From Aquatica leii (taxonomy: Eukaryota > Arthropoda > Insecta > Coleoptera > Lampyridae): DNA of 64,000 bases. Shown piece after piece: positions 11,698 to 20,244 of the stretch; the stretch's first letter is position 1; each line of letters opens with the position of its first letter. A program made the translations under genes and the position numbers. The notes under the pieces were generated by a model, which was given only the letters and a program-made list of their open reading frames with translations, was not told the DNA's origin and did no database searches. The DNA is taken from NCBI GenBank assembly GCA_035610365.1, contig CM069432.1, positions 128,474,255-128,538,254 on the forward strand, read 5' to 3'.

Positions 11698-12345
11698 ATG
11701 TATATATGCGGAACGATGAGGTCTAACAGGAAGAATTTTCCGAAAGAGTTGCTGGTTCCAGATAAAGACCTTCAACCAGGCGATTCCGATACTGTCGGTA
11801 CCAGTAGCATAACAGTCAGTAAATGGAAGGATCGAGGAAAAAAAATGTGTACTAGTTGCTTCTACTATACATTCAGCAACAGAAAAATCAACAGTTCAAA
11901 GAATGACAAAGGAAGGAGTGAAGGTCACTGTTGAATGTCCAAAAAGCATAGAAGATTATAATAAAAACAAGGGTGGAGTTGATCGGTTTGATCAATTCCA
12001 TTCCTGTTACAGTATAGCCTGGAAGTCACAAAAATGGTGGTTGAAACTGTTTTATTACCTGGTTGACGCTTCCATTGTGAACTCTTACATTTTATATAAA
12101 ATTGGTGCTTCACTAACCAGTCTAAATTGAAACCAAAATCGCAGCATGTATTTAGAAACATACTCGCAAACCAACTTATAGGAGACTTTTTGACAAGAAA
12201 ATCACAAGGATCGTGGATGGTAGTAGGCAAAAATAAAATAAAAAAAATTGATGGTAGATCAGTAAGTGTCAAAAATATGGTTCGAATGGCAAATGTAGGT
12301 AATCACTTACCAACACCTACCTCTTCACGAAGGTGCAATGTGTAG
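11698..12345 (+). pseudogene. piggyBac-A transposase, C-terminal half (frameshifted)
   Basis: The translation shows the late part of the DDE transposase domain. First comes CGTMRSNRKNFPKEL with the VSKWKDRGKK block (11704-11850). After a frameshift comes the diagnostic YNKNKGGVDRFDQ motif (about 11959-11997), with the aspartates of the catalytic core, then the WWLKLFYYLVDASIVNSYILYK helix (to about 12105). A third fragment continues in another frame to 12345. Most of the first half of the protein is absent, including the N-terminal acidic region and the first catalytic aspartate. The usual family length is 550-600 residues. The element could only have moved, if at all, with transposase from elsewhere. 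Confidence 0.85.
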
Positions 12346-12508
12346 CACTGAGAAAAAACAAAAACGTTCGAGCATAGCAAGTACAACTTGTCAGGTAGCC
12401 CTATGTCTACCATGTTTTGATCCATTCACAACAAGTGAGTGGGTTGTAAAAGATTTTTTTTAGTTTTGTGTTAGGTTGTATACTACTTTCTCGTTTCTAG
12501 AAAGATGT

Positions 12509-12580
12509 TGATATTTCAACCAGTGTTTTTATAGATATAGTGTTCCACCTAATGAGATACCGGTTGAAATATCGACCAGC
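12509..12580. repeat. piggyBac-A right subterminal motif copies
   Basis: Two more copies of the left-end motif: GATATTTCAACCAGTG around 12509-12525 and a near-palindrome ACCGGTTGAAATATCGACCA at 12559-12578, about 130 bp inside the right TIR. Confidence 0.6.
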
Positions 12581-12708
12581 TAAAAAAATATATATCAAAC
12601 CCTTTTTTTTGAATTTTTCTTTTACTTTGCCATCTTAAACCCTCAATCAACAAACACCTGTAAAAAAACATATGGTTTTATGTTTTTCATAATCTGCCCT
12701 ATAAAGGG

Positions 12709-12712
12709 TTAA
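12709..12712. repeat. TTAA target-site duplication, right
   Basis: TTAA directly after the piggyBac-A 3' end, matching 11158-11161. Confidence 0.9.
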
Positions 12713-12913
12713 GTCAGCCTGCCCAACTTCGCCACTTGTACAGCATATCACTTTATTATCATCAACAATTTTAACATTTTTTATATATTTAACACATCCG
12801 GGATGTAGAAAATAACCACAATTTTTACATTTAGGACCCGATTTAGGCATAATTTTGCAGGACCGACACGGTTTAACGAGAAGCAAATTGAATACATTTT
12901 CACTTTCCGCCAT
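12713..12913 (-). pseudogene. LINE ORF1, N-terminal PHD-type zinc finger part
   Basis: Starting at ATG 12913 there are 67 open codons up to the piggyBac insertion point. Spacing of cysteines and histidine (C-x2-C, C-x2-C-x4-H-x2-C, then a CC pair) fits a PHD-like finger, as found at the N terminus of ORF1 in CR1/Daphne-type insect LINEs. The frame continues without a break on the far side of the piggyBac at 11157. The start codon is at the 5' limit of the recognisable LINE sequence, so the element's own 5' UTR is missing or very short. Confidence 0.75.
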
Positions 12914-12917
12914 GTTT

Positions 12918-13490
12918 TTACTTTCTGGTAAATGGTAAATTATTCATGAATTTATGAACCTTAGAAGGCGATTTGGTTATATAATTTTTTTCCATTTGAT
13001 CAAAAACACCTACACTATATTTAGCATTGCTGTGGATGTTTACGCTTTCTGGTAGTTTTTTGGGTCTCTTATCAATTGTTGGAATATTATAGATCCACAC
13101 ATTTTTTGATCTTTACGCTTGATAACTTGTTAGAAAAAAATTGCCATAAAAACTTTTGTAGAATAAAAATCATTTGTAAATTTTTATATAGCAGCTGGTA
13201 TATACTTGCTACTTCGATTCGCAGTTCTCACTAGTAATGTAAATTTTTTTTGCAAATTTTTGGCCAACTTAAAAAATGTAAAAAGTAATTTTTCTCCTTT
13301 TTATTAGAAAAAGTTCTATCAACTTGGTCACAACATGTTCAGATAATAGCATATTAGTTGTGTTTAGATCTTTATTGCTTAAGTAACAATTGAACATATA
13401 ATTTGTTTTAACGTCAGCTGCAACCCAAGACCTTATACCAAATTTCGTTTTAACCCAAATGTTACTAGCGCCCTTTTAGAAGGACGGTAA
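12918..13490 (-). pseudogene. piggyBac-B transposase fragment (opposite strand)
   Basis: On the minus strand, about 13475-13320 reads IWVKTKFGIRSWVAADVKTN and then a LLSEHVVTKLIELF helix. This matches the central piggyBac DDE region (the KWGxKxWVLADSKTGY block). A decayed gap follows, and 13100-12960 gives the later core (KRPKKLP..., then SVGVFDQMEKNYITKS, the counterpart of GVDxxDQM). No TIRs are visible. It is a different family from piggyBac-A and runs in the opposite direction. It ends right where the LINE begins, so the LINE or a deletion has cut it. Confidence 0.7.
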
Positions 13491-13630
13491 TTAAATGTTT
13501 CTAAAATTTGGTACTACTTTTGAACTAGAGATGGTATTGTTAACCTTTTTTTCCCTAATTATGGGTGATACTTGTCAATACAATTTTGTAATAAGGTAAC
13601 CGTTGTTTGGCTATACCTTCTTCATATGGT

Positions 13631-14245
13631 ATGAAAAAAAAGACAAAAGGCATATTTGAAATTTCTTAGGGACGCTCAACAAATGCCAAAGTTTTTGTTT
13701 GCAAGTGGAACGACAACAGTGTTGTATCAATCGTTAGTAATTGCACTTCATCAGACCCGATTCATCGAGTAGAACGTTACTCCCAGAAAGAAAAGAAGAA
13801 CATACAAGTTGATCAGCCGGACCTCATAATATCTTATAATAAAAACATGGGAAGAGTTGATCGTTTAGACCAAAACATTGTTCTTTAAGGAATTTCAATC
13901 AGAGGTAAGAAATGGCATTTTTCTCTTATTGCACATTGCATTGATATGTCAATGAAGAATGGTTGGCAAATTCATAGAGAACAGAGTGGGAAATTAAACC
14001 AACTGAGTTTTAAAAGGGCAGTTGTTACAAATATTTTGGAAACACATAAAAGGCCCTCTAACCTAGAACGTTCTAGATAGTCAAATAACCCGCATGATCG
14101 GTATGATAGACTGGATCATATAATTATCTACCAAGGAAAACAAACTAAATGTGCCTGTTGCCATAAAAAAGTGCAATTCAGGTGTCAAAAATGTAATGTT
14201 GGTTTCCACCCTAAACATTGTTTTAAAGATTACCATACTAAATAG
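13631..14245 (+). pseudogene. piggyBac-C transposase, C-terminal half with zinc finger
   Basis: From 13691 to 14245 one frame is readable with two in-frame stops. It contains FVCKWNDNSVVSIVSNC, then YNKNMGRVDRLDQN (the GVDxxDQ core), then RGKKWHFSLIAHCIDMSM, and a C-terminal cysteine/histidine-rich zinc finger (CACC, RCQKC, FHPKHC; about 14150-14230) ending at TAG 14243-14245. This finger is the standard end of a piggyBac transposase and helps bind the TIRs. A short frameshifted stretch upstream (13631-13690, KKKTKGIFEIS) belongs to it. The first half of the protein and the TIRs are not recognisable. It is a third piggyBac lineage within 3 kb. Confidence 0.82.
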
Positions 14246-14629
14246 TTAGTTTTTAACAGTTAACATGTACATATTTTGTATTATAAAAATTAAAAGTATT
14301 TAAGCACGTTAGTATTTTATATTACACCCACCTTTTAAAAAGACCGCGGTTTTTTAATTTACAATGCAATCATTAATAAAAGTAATAAACATTTTGAGCT
14401 CTAATAAAACTTTTTTCAAAATAAAAACAAATTTTTATTTCTAAAAAATAAATCTGTAATGTCTGGGTTAATAAGAGAAATTGAAGAATTTGGTTTTTAT
14501 GGAAAATAGTTGTTTATTAATTGCAATATAAATATATTCTAAACTTCAGACAGCGCAACAAACTAATAAAATTTTTGACGATCTAGATGAGCTAATTTTA
14601 TGTTGAATTGATTATATTTGGTACAGTTT
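14246..14629. other. Non-coding, AT-rich
   Basis: Nothing recognised; presumably the 3' flank of piggyBac-C and unrelated intergenic DNA. Confidence 0.5.
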
Positions 14630-14863
14630 TTACGACAAGCAACATAAAAATCTTCCAAGGATTTGCAGAATTATTGTCAACGTTATGTTACCGTACCCGG
14701 TTAGCGCAGTTTCTTCTATAGGTATGCTATGACAAGATATACGTTTACAATCGACATTCAAATTATTCAAAATTCTCCATTTAGTACCGCCAGCTACATC
14801 ATATTCTATACTTAAGTTTGATGTTCTTGAAAAATATAAATGTTTAAAAAATTGTAGAAGCAT
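14630..14863 (-). CDS. Unidentified 77-codon ORF, possible exon
   Basis: An open frame with less biased composition than the surrounding desert. It begins with a hydrophobic N terminus (residues 1-12), then a GGTKW motif and two cysteines six residues apart (DCKRISC), and ends hydrophobic. I do not recognise the family. A GTAACAT at about 14682 (minus) could be a splice donor, making this a first exon with a signal-peptide-like start. Equally it could be an eroded transposon piece, given its location between piggyBac and Penelope remnants. Confidence 0.2.
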   Translation of the reverse strand: MLLQFFKHLYFSRTSNLSIEYDVAGGTKWRILNNLNVDCKRISCHSIPIEETALTGYGNITLTIILQILGRFLCCLS

Positions 14864-15149
14864 GCAGATTACAAAGTAAAGTCATTATAACCGCCACAGT
14901 GTTTATAAAAAAATATAATAAAAAAAGTAATAACATGCACAATACAAAAATTGATAAGAAAGAACAATAGAAAAAAATTAGAAGCAAATTAAAATCGGTT
15001 ATTTTGTTAAACCGCATTCGTACTTCTACTGGTAAACATTTTTTTTAAATAAATATTTGAAGTAATAATAATGGTTTTGTGTTGATATTTAAAAAATTGA
15101 AAAAACAAATAAAATGAAAACTTTATTGTAATCAAAATTTTATGTTTGT

Positions 15150-15182
15150 GACACACACAGACTGCTGCGTCTGCTTCATCAG
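15150..15182 (-). ncRNA. Hammerhead-ribozyme-like core in the PLE-1 tail (degenerate)
   Basis: On the minus strand CTGATGA (15182-15176) is followed by a 5-bp stem II, CAGAC/GTCTG (15173-15169 with 15162-15158), and then CACAAAC where the catalytic GAAAC should be. PLEs are known to carry hammerhead motifs in their terminal repeats. The second half of the core is mutated, so activity is unlikely. Confidence 0.4.
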
Positions 15183-15189
15183 GCCTTCA

Positions 15190-15539
15190 ATTATCCAATA
15201 AGGTAATGGAATTTACGTTGTTACTACATTTAAGACCACGAAAACGAAAACGTCGCCTACTAAATTTAATCCAAAGAAACTAATTTTTTTCTTACACGTC
15301 CTCCTATTAGGTTTTTATAATAAATAACGTTAAATTAATGATACAAAAAGGGATATAAAAAAAATATTAAAGTAAGATAAACTACAATGAGTGAACTAAA
15401 GTAGTGTATTTTTGATAATTAGTAAGAGTGGAAAATTGTATTCATACTGATAAAGTTATCGTAGTTCGTAATGCTATAAAAAGTGTTCAAATAAACTTGT
15501 TAGTGAATACGTTTACAGTTACTTATAATATTGTTATAA
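15190..15539. other. Non-coding 3' part of PLE-1
   Basis: Between the endonuclease remains and the hammerhead-like tail. AT-rich; no frame recognised. Confidence 0.4.
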
Positions 15540-16080
15540 ATGAGATTCAGATTTTGTGTATAGGTCTTAAAATTTACATTATTATTGTATAAATTAATAA
15601 AAAGCATCTTAAATATTAATCTTTTGTTTAGATTTAATTCTACGTCCAAAAGTTATGGGTTAGCAAAATGGTGATTGTCCTCGACATGATGGAAAGTTAA
15701 GCCAGTATCAATAATTTTTTTATTACAGTCATAGCTGTGGTTTTTAATTTTTTTTCGATTTTCTTAAAATGTTAATTATGTTATTACTTAGGCCTGGGAT
15801 GTTAATCAGTTTTTTGTATTGTATACTAGTAGTATAAGATTTTGTTATCATACTTTTAATTACGTTTATTTTTTGGTTGTGAAAATGTCTAAAAAAATAA
15901 TTATTGATTCTATTAGAAACAATAGGTTTAGTGTACCAGTAAGTTAAAATTGTAATATTTTCCATAACTTTAATCAGAAGAACATCTAAAAAAAGGAATA
16001 CAACTATCTTTTTCTAACTCATAAGTAAATTTTAGGTTAGAATAATAGCTATTCAATGTATCTAATCATCATTAACTAGA
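15540..16080 (-). pseudogene. PLE-1 RT thumb and GIY-YIG endonuclease end (broken)
   Basis: From 16080 the sequence gives the RT thumb segment with the KFTYELEKD motif. A frameshift near 15995 is followed by LDVLLIKV and the ORF at 15965-15744 (TYWYTKP, equivalent to the WYRKPT motif, then KINVIKSMI). A decayed C-terminal part (HHVEDNHHF, then LLDVELNLNKRLIFKML, about 15690-15600) matches the end of the GIY-YIG nuclease, where the His and Glu side chains belong to the active centre. The GIY-YIG motif itself is lost. Confidence 0.65.
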
Positions 16081-16083
16081 TGT

Positions 16084-17270
16084 TGTAACGAAACGAACAT
16101 AAGGTTCACCGTTTTAAACAAATTAAAAAGAAATTTTAAAATGGTGCATAGACATTACCCCCATCCTTGTATATCCCACCAGTTTCAAGACGACCCCTGC
16201 TCTAAAACCGGGACTGATTAAAGGAAAAAGGATATAAACGCGGTTGCACCGTCTAGAATGGGATCTTTTTGTCGTCGTCTTAGCGGTGTCTCTAAAGACA
16301 CCTCGGACATCCCGAAAATCGCCTGCCGAACCTAAAAACTAACCGTAAGTTAACCAGCGATCCAATTAACAGTTACCGCTTGTACCTGTAGCATTTGCTT
16401 GACTTGATTAATTCCTGACCGGCTATTGCAACAATCGGGACTTGCATTTTACCTGTCGCTGTAAACAGCAAATAATTTTTACGCATTTTTATTATTTCGT
16501 CCGAATATTCAGTAATTGTGTTTTGGAGTGTTATATTTGGTTATCCTTGTTAGTAATTGTCAACCACCTGAAGTTGTCTGTTCGTAGAGTACTATAGTGC
16601 TCGCTGTAGATGACCAAAAGGTTATTCACTATTACTAGATTGTTACATAATGCACCTTGGTTGATACGGATGACTAGCCCTTAGACATTTGTTTGTAGAG
16701 TACCTTAATGCTCGTCGTAAGTGTTTAAGGCGGTTTTATTTATTTTTCAAGTTGTATGACAATAACTTTACGTAACTTTACACCAGAAATACTTTTGGTT
16801 ACCGCGTCGTGTTACATACCTTATAAATACATATTGAAGTGTATTTCAATCGATTTTATCAGGATTTATTCAGGATTGTTTAAAAACGTATCCAGATAAA
16901 CGCAAGAAAAGACACCGCTGGCAAGAAAATTTCTGTTAATTAATTACCGCAAAACACAGATATAAAAACCTTATAATTAGTTTGTGTTTTAGCTGAAACA
17001 ACGTTGAGACCGAGTCGTACACAAGTCAATAGAATGAGATATACAGAGCCACACGGAATTAATTTAAGTTTCGTTTTCTGAATTATGTTATTTTATGTTA
17101 TTTATTTTATTTTGAATTCTAAATATTTTATTTATTTTTGTGTGGTTAAATGTAAATACGTTTAATTGTTTTATTATAGATTTAAATTGTGTTTCAAATA
17201 CTCATTTCCCTACTTAGCTACCTAGGGTGTTGTGAAAATAATCAACCTCATAACGTCAGGACCGGTTACA
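16084..17270. mobile_element. Putative solo LTR (1187 bp) inserted in PLE-1
   Basis: The block starts TGTAACGAAACG and ends GGACCGGTTACA, giving the inverted TGTAAC/GTTACA ends typical of Ty3/gypsy LTRs. PLE-1 coding sequence abuts both sides. The flanking tetranucleotides ATGT (16080-16083) and GTGT (17271-17274) fit a 4-bp duplication with one change. Inside are a TATAAATA at about 16821 and a duplicated module of about 30 bp (around 16581 and 16691, sharing TGTAGAGTAC/TGCTCG-like words). No gag or pol is present. Transcriptional orientation cannot be decided from sequence alone. Confidence 0.55.
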
Positions 17271-17423
17271 GTGTTTAGGAATGCAAGTAATAATGTCGTC
17301 AACCTAAACACACAAAAACACAGGGTTAAAAGTGAGCTTTAATTTAACAAATGTCAATAAGTCATGCATAGTTATGTTAGCTAGAATTAGTGATGCTGGA
17401 TAACCCAAGGTTACATAGATTGA

Positions 17424-17627
17424 TTACATAGTTTTATTCATGATAACGGTAGAGTTTCCTTTATCAGATTTTAAAACAATAATATCTTTATTGTTCTTAA
17501 AAAACTGTTTTGTTTTATTAATGATAGATCGAATAAAGTGGTTTTGAGTTGGAATTGATATGGTGTTTTTTGGGCAGAAATTAAACGTTTCGGTTACGAT
17601 AAGTTTTAATTCTAATCTTGCTAACAC
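17424..17627 (-). pseudogene. PLE-1 N-terminal fragment
   Basis: The end of this frame reads FFKNNKDIIVLKSDKGNSTV, the conserved KxDKGN block that precedes the RT domain in Penelope-like proteins. It stops at 17424, and the expected ~300 residues of RT fingers and palm are not found before the VDD box at about 17305. Confidence 0.7.
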
Positions 17628-20214
17628 AATTGTAATATTAGTGAACGAATAAGATTTTCGTAGTTCTTTTGTTTGTATTTCTATTTTTGCTGTAATTGTA
17701 ATTTATTATTCTAGTTCATAAGTTTTTAATTATATCGACTACTTAATAATGGTTTGACTGTGATACCTTTATAATTAAACTATAACTACCGTTTAAGACA
17801 GGTGGCCTAATGAAGTAAGCAACATTAAGAGAATAAGTAGTAGTTTGTTTTTAAATTTGCGTTTGTTGTAAAAAAATTGAAAAAAAAAACATATCAAATT
17901 TTGTTTATATTCAAAGTATATAAAATTAAGCGTTGTTTAGTATTATTTATTAAGTAACATTATAGTTTAAACAAATTAATACTTTTAATCTTTTTCAAAA
18001 ACTGTATATAATCAACAATTGTAGTATTTCTGAATCTAGTCTTGATACAAGTTGTTCAATATTACATTTTAGAAATTTAGTTGTAAATGTAATTTAATTT
18101 AATTTAATTATTTTTTGTAATAAAATGATTAAAAAACATTTTACAATAAATTGCATTTAGCACTATTTTATAGAAAAAAAAACAGTAATATTGTTAATAA
18201 CCGGAAAAAATCTTTAAAATAAGTTTGTCTGCAGGGGTTGTAAATTACAATTTTTCATTTTTTAAACATTCGTTATATAGATATCATACATTTGTGACGT
18301 TTTCATCCCAAAGATTGCTTCAATAAATCTGACAAATATTCAAGATTAGAAATATAAAAGATAGAACGAACAGAAAATGCAAAAAGTGCTTTTTATAAGA
18401 ATATTCTCTTATTAGATATTCTTTTAATGTCTGAATTGGTAATGAGTAAATGTATATATTATTTATGTTATTATCTAAAAAGTAACAGCAAATGATATGT
18501 TTCATTAACTGAATAGTATTTTACAACTTTTAATGTATACAAATTAATCGTACAATAAACGTTGTTATTAATATCTGTGTCAAAATATAAAAAGATGTGC
18601 AAGTGGTATACTAAATAAACAATAAATTAATATTTTTCTTGTAAAGAATTGTTAAATATTTTTCTAATATTTTATGCCATGTCAATTATTGTATGTATGC
18701 AATTCGAATTGTTTTGTTGTATTCTATAATTAATAATAATAAATTTGTTTATTACTGTTTTAAGCACAACTTGAGGAAGAGTAAATATTTATTAAATTTT
18801 ACTTATCATCAAACGCATACAATGTTTGTTTACACACCGCTATTAAAGGTATCACGTTGTACACCGCGTTTATTATCTAACGTATGTATGCAAGTATAAG
18901 TTTCTTAGTTATTCCTAAATTATGTTTTGTTGCGTGTTGTAATAAATAATATTAAATGTAATTAATTGATACTTGCTACCAACCCGTTTAATTGTTTTTA
19001 GAAATGGTATATAAAACTCTATATTCTTAAAAAAGAATGATTTAAAACTGTGACCAAATAAAACTTATTTTGTTTATGATTTATTAAAATAATGCTGTTT
19101 ACTACCTTATCGTTACAATTTAAATCTGATAAAAGGTGATACGAAGTTTAGTGAATAAAGTGATAAAGGTAATGTCGATAAAAACAACAATAGCTAAATA
19201 TTTTAATCAGTCTTATTTACTAAAAATTGTTTGTATAACAAATAAACGTGACAAGTTTAATATTAGACAAGTTTGAAATAAAAAACTAAATGTCTTAATC
19301 ATCGATAAAAACAAAAAAATAGTTTGTGCGTTTATAATTGTCAACGGATAAAACCATAATATTTGTGAATAAGCACATTTGTGTCAGCCTTGTTTAGCAA
19401 CTTTGTAACTCTAAATTACATCATGTTGTTTTCATTTTACTGATCGGGTTACTTAACGTGCACTTATTATAACAACCTTTAAAAAAAAATTTTTTTTTAT
19501 TAAAAAATCAGGTAATACAATTTACATAACATTGAAAAGTGCTTAGTTCTTTAATCTTTTTGACAATTTTATTGTCATTGTTTATTTATAGAGGTATTAA
19601 CGATATATTGTTGATATATACGCTTAATATTGCTATTAACAGACCTTCGACAAAAAATTTGTTAATTGCTATACTAATATTTATAATATCTATTTGTGTC
19701 AAAAACAAGATTGTTAATGACACCCATTGTTAAACAATTATAAAGCAATAAATACAATTCTGGTAATGAATGATTTTGTTTAAAACTAACTCGTTTGTTA
19801 CTCGACGATAAATAATCTCGATAATATTAACCCATTTGTTTGCTACACTTGCTCACAACATTAGTTAAATGTTATTCTTAACAACCTTGTTTGTAAAAAA
19901 ACTATTTATACTATAAACAACATTTTCAAAAAAGCTAAATTTTGACGTCAACTTACAATTTTAGTTACAACCGCGTATATAAATAATGTATAAATTACCC
20001 CAAAAATAGTATTTTTTGACAAATACTTAAATAAGTTTATTAGTTACTTTACTACTATACGACGGTTTTGACAATTTGAAGACTGACTAGTACAGTAAAT
20101 ACTAGTTGATAAAATTGTTAATCGTTCTCTAATTTGTATGTTTATACGTCTAGCTTAAATTTCTTATTTAAGAAAAGCAAAAAGCACTTTTTACTATTTT
20201 TATGGAAACCTTGT

Positions 20215-20244
20215 GTACTGCAAGTGGGCACTTCATCAAGCCAC
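20215..20244 (-). repeat. PLE-tail-like fragment
   Basis: On the minus strand TTGATGAAGTGCCCACTTGC resembles the CTGATGA-plus-stem part of the hammerhead-bearing PLE tail seen at 15150-15182 and 60723-60753, with C to T at the first core position. Only about 30 bp are recognisable. Confidence 0.3.

Larger units (their letters stand above)
11162..12708 (+). mobile_element. piggyBac-A: TTAA-flanked, internally deleted piggyBac-like transposon
   Basis: The element begins CCCTTTATAGG at 11162 and ends with the inverse CCTATAAAGGG at 12698-12708. It is flanked by the piggyBac-specific TTAA target duplication (11158-11161 and 12709-12712). At 1547 bp it is too short for a full transposase, and only the 3' half of the gene is present. 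Removing the element and one TTAA restores an uninterrupted reading frame of the host LINE ORF1 across the site, confirming both boundaries. Confidence 0.92.
8038..12917 (-). mobile_element. LINE-1st: degenerate non-LTR retrotransposon (CR1/jockey-like), split by a piggyBac
   Basis: Read on the minus strand the order is ORF1 with a PHD-type zinc finger, a coiled coil and an ORF1 C-terminal domain, then endonuclease, reverse transcriptase and a 3' (AAT)n tail. ORF1 starts at 12913, at the very 5' edge, next to a piggyBac remnant. The body is interrupted by a 1547-bp piggyBac (11162-12708). The copy carries many stops and frameshifts and cannot be active. The trinucleotide tail at 8038-8060 (AAT units on the minus strand) is the expected LINE 3' end. 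Clade assignment rests on the ORF1 architecture and RT motifs and is approximate. Confidence 0.85.
15130..17700 (-). mobile_element. PLE-1: Penelope-like element, interrupted by a solo-LTR-like block
   Basis: On the minus strand the parts follow PLE order: N-terminal domain (17627-17424), a VDDIITCIPKH segment containing the RT active-site box (about 17305-17272), then after the inserted block the RT thumb (LDTLNSYYSNLKFTYELEKD, about 16068-16010), the YWYTKP linker and endonuclease remains (15965-15540), and a tail with a hammerhead-like core (15182-15150). The RT palm between 17424 and 17305 is missing, so the copy was internally deleted as well as interrupted. Confidence 0.75.

Noticed and set aside
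18974..18990. TTGCTACCAACCCG shared with the hairpin arm at 51900
   Set aside because: Only about 14 bp shared; too short to call a repeat family without a copy count.
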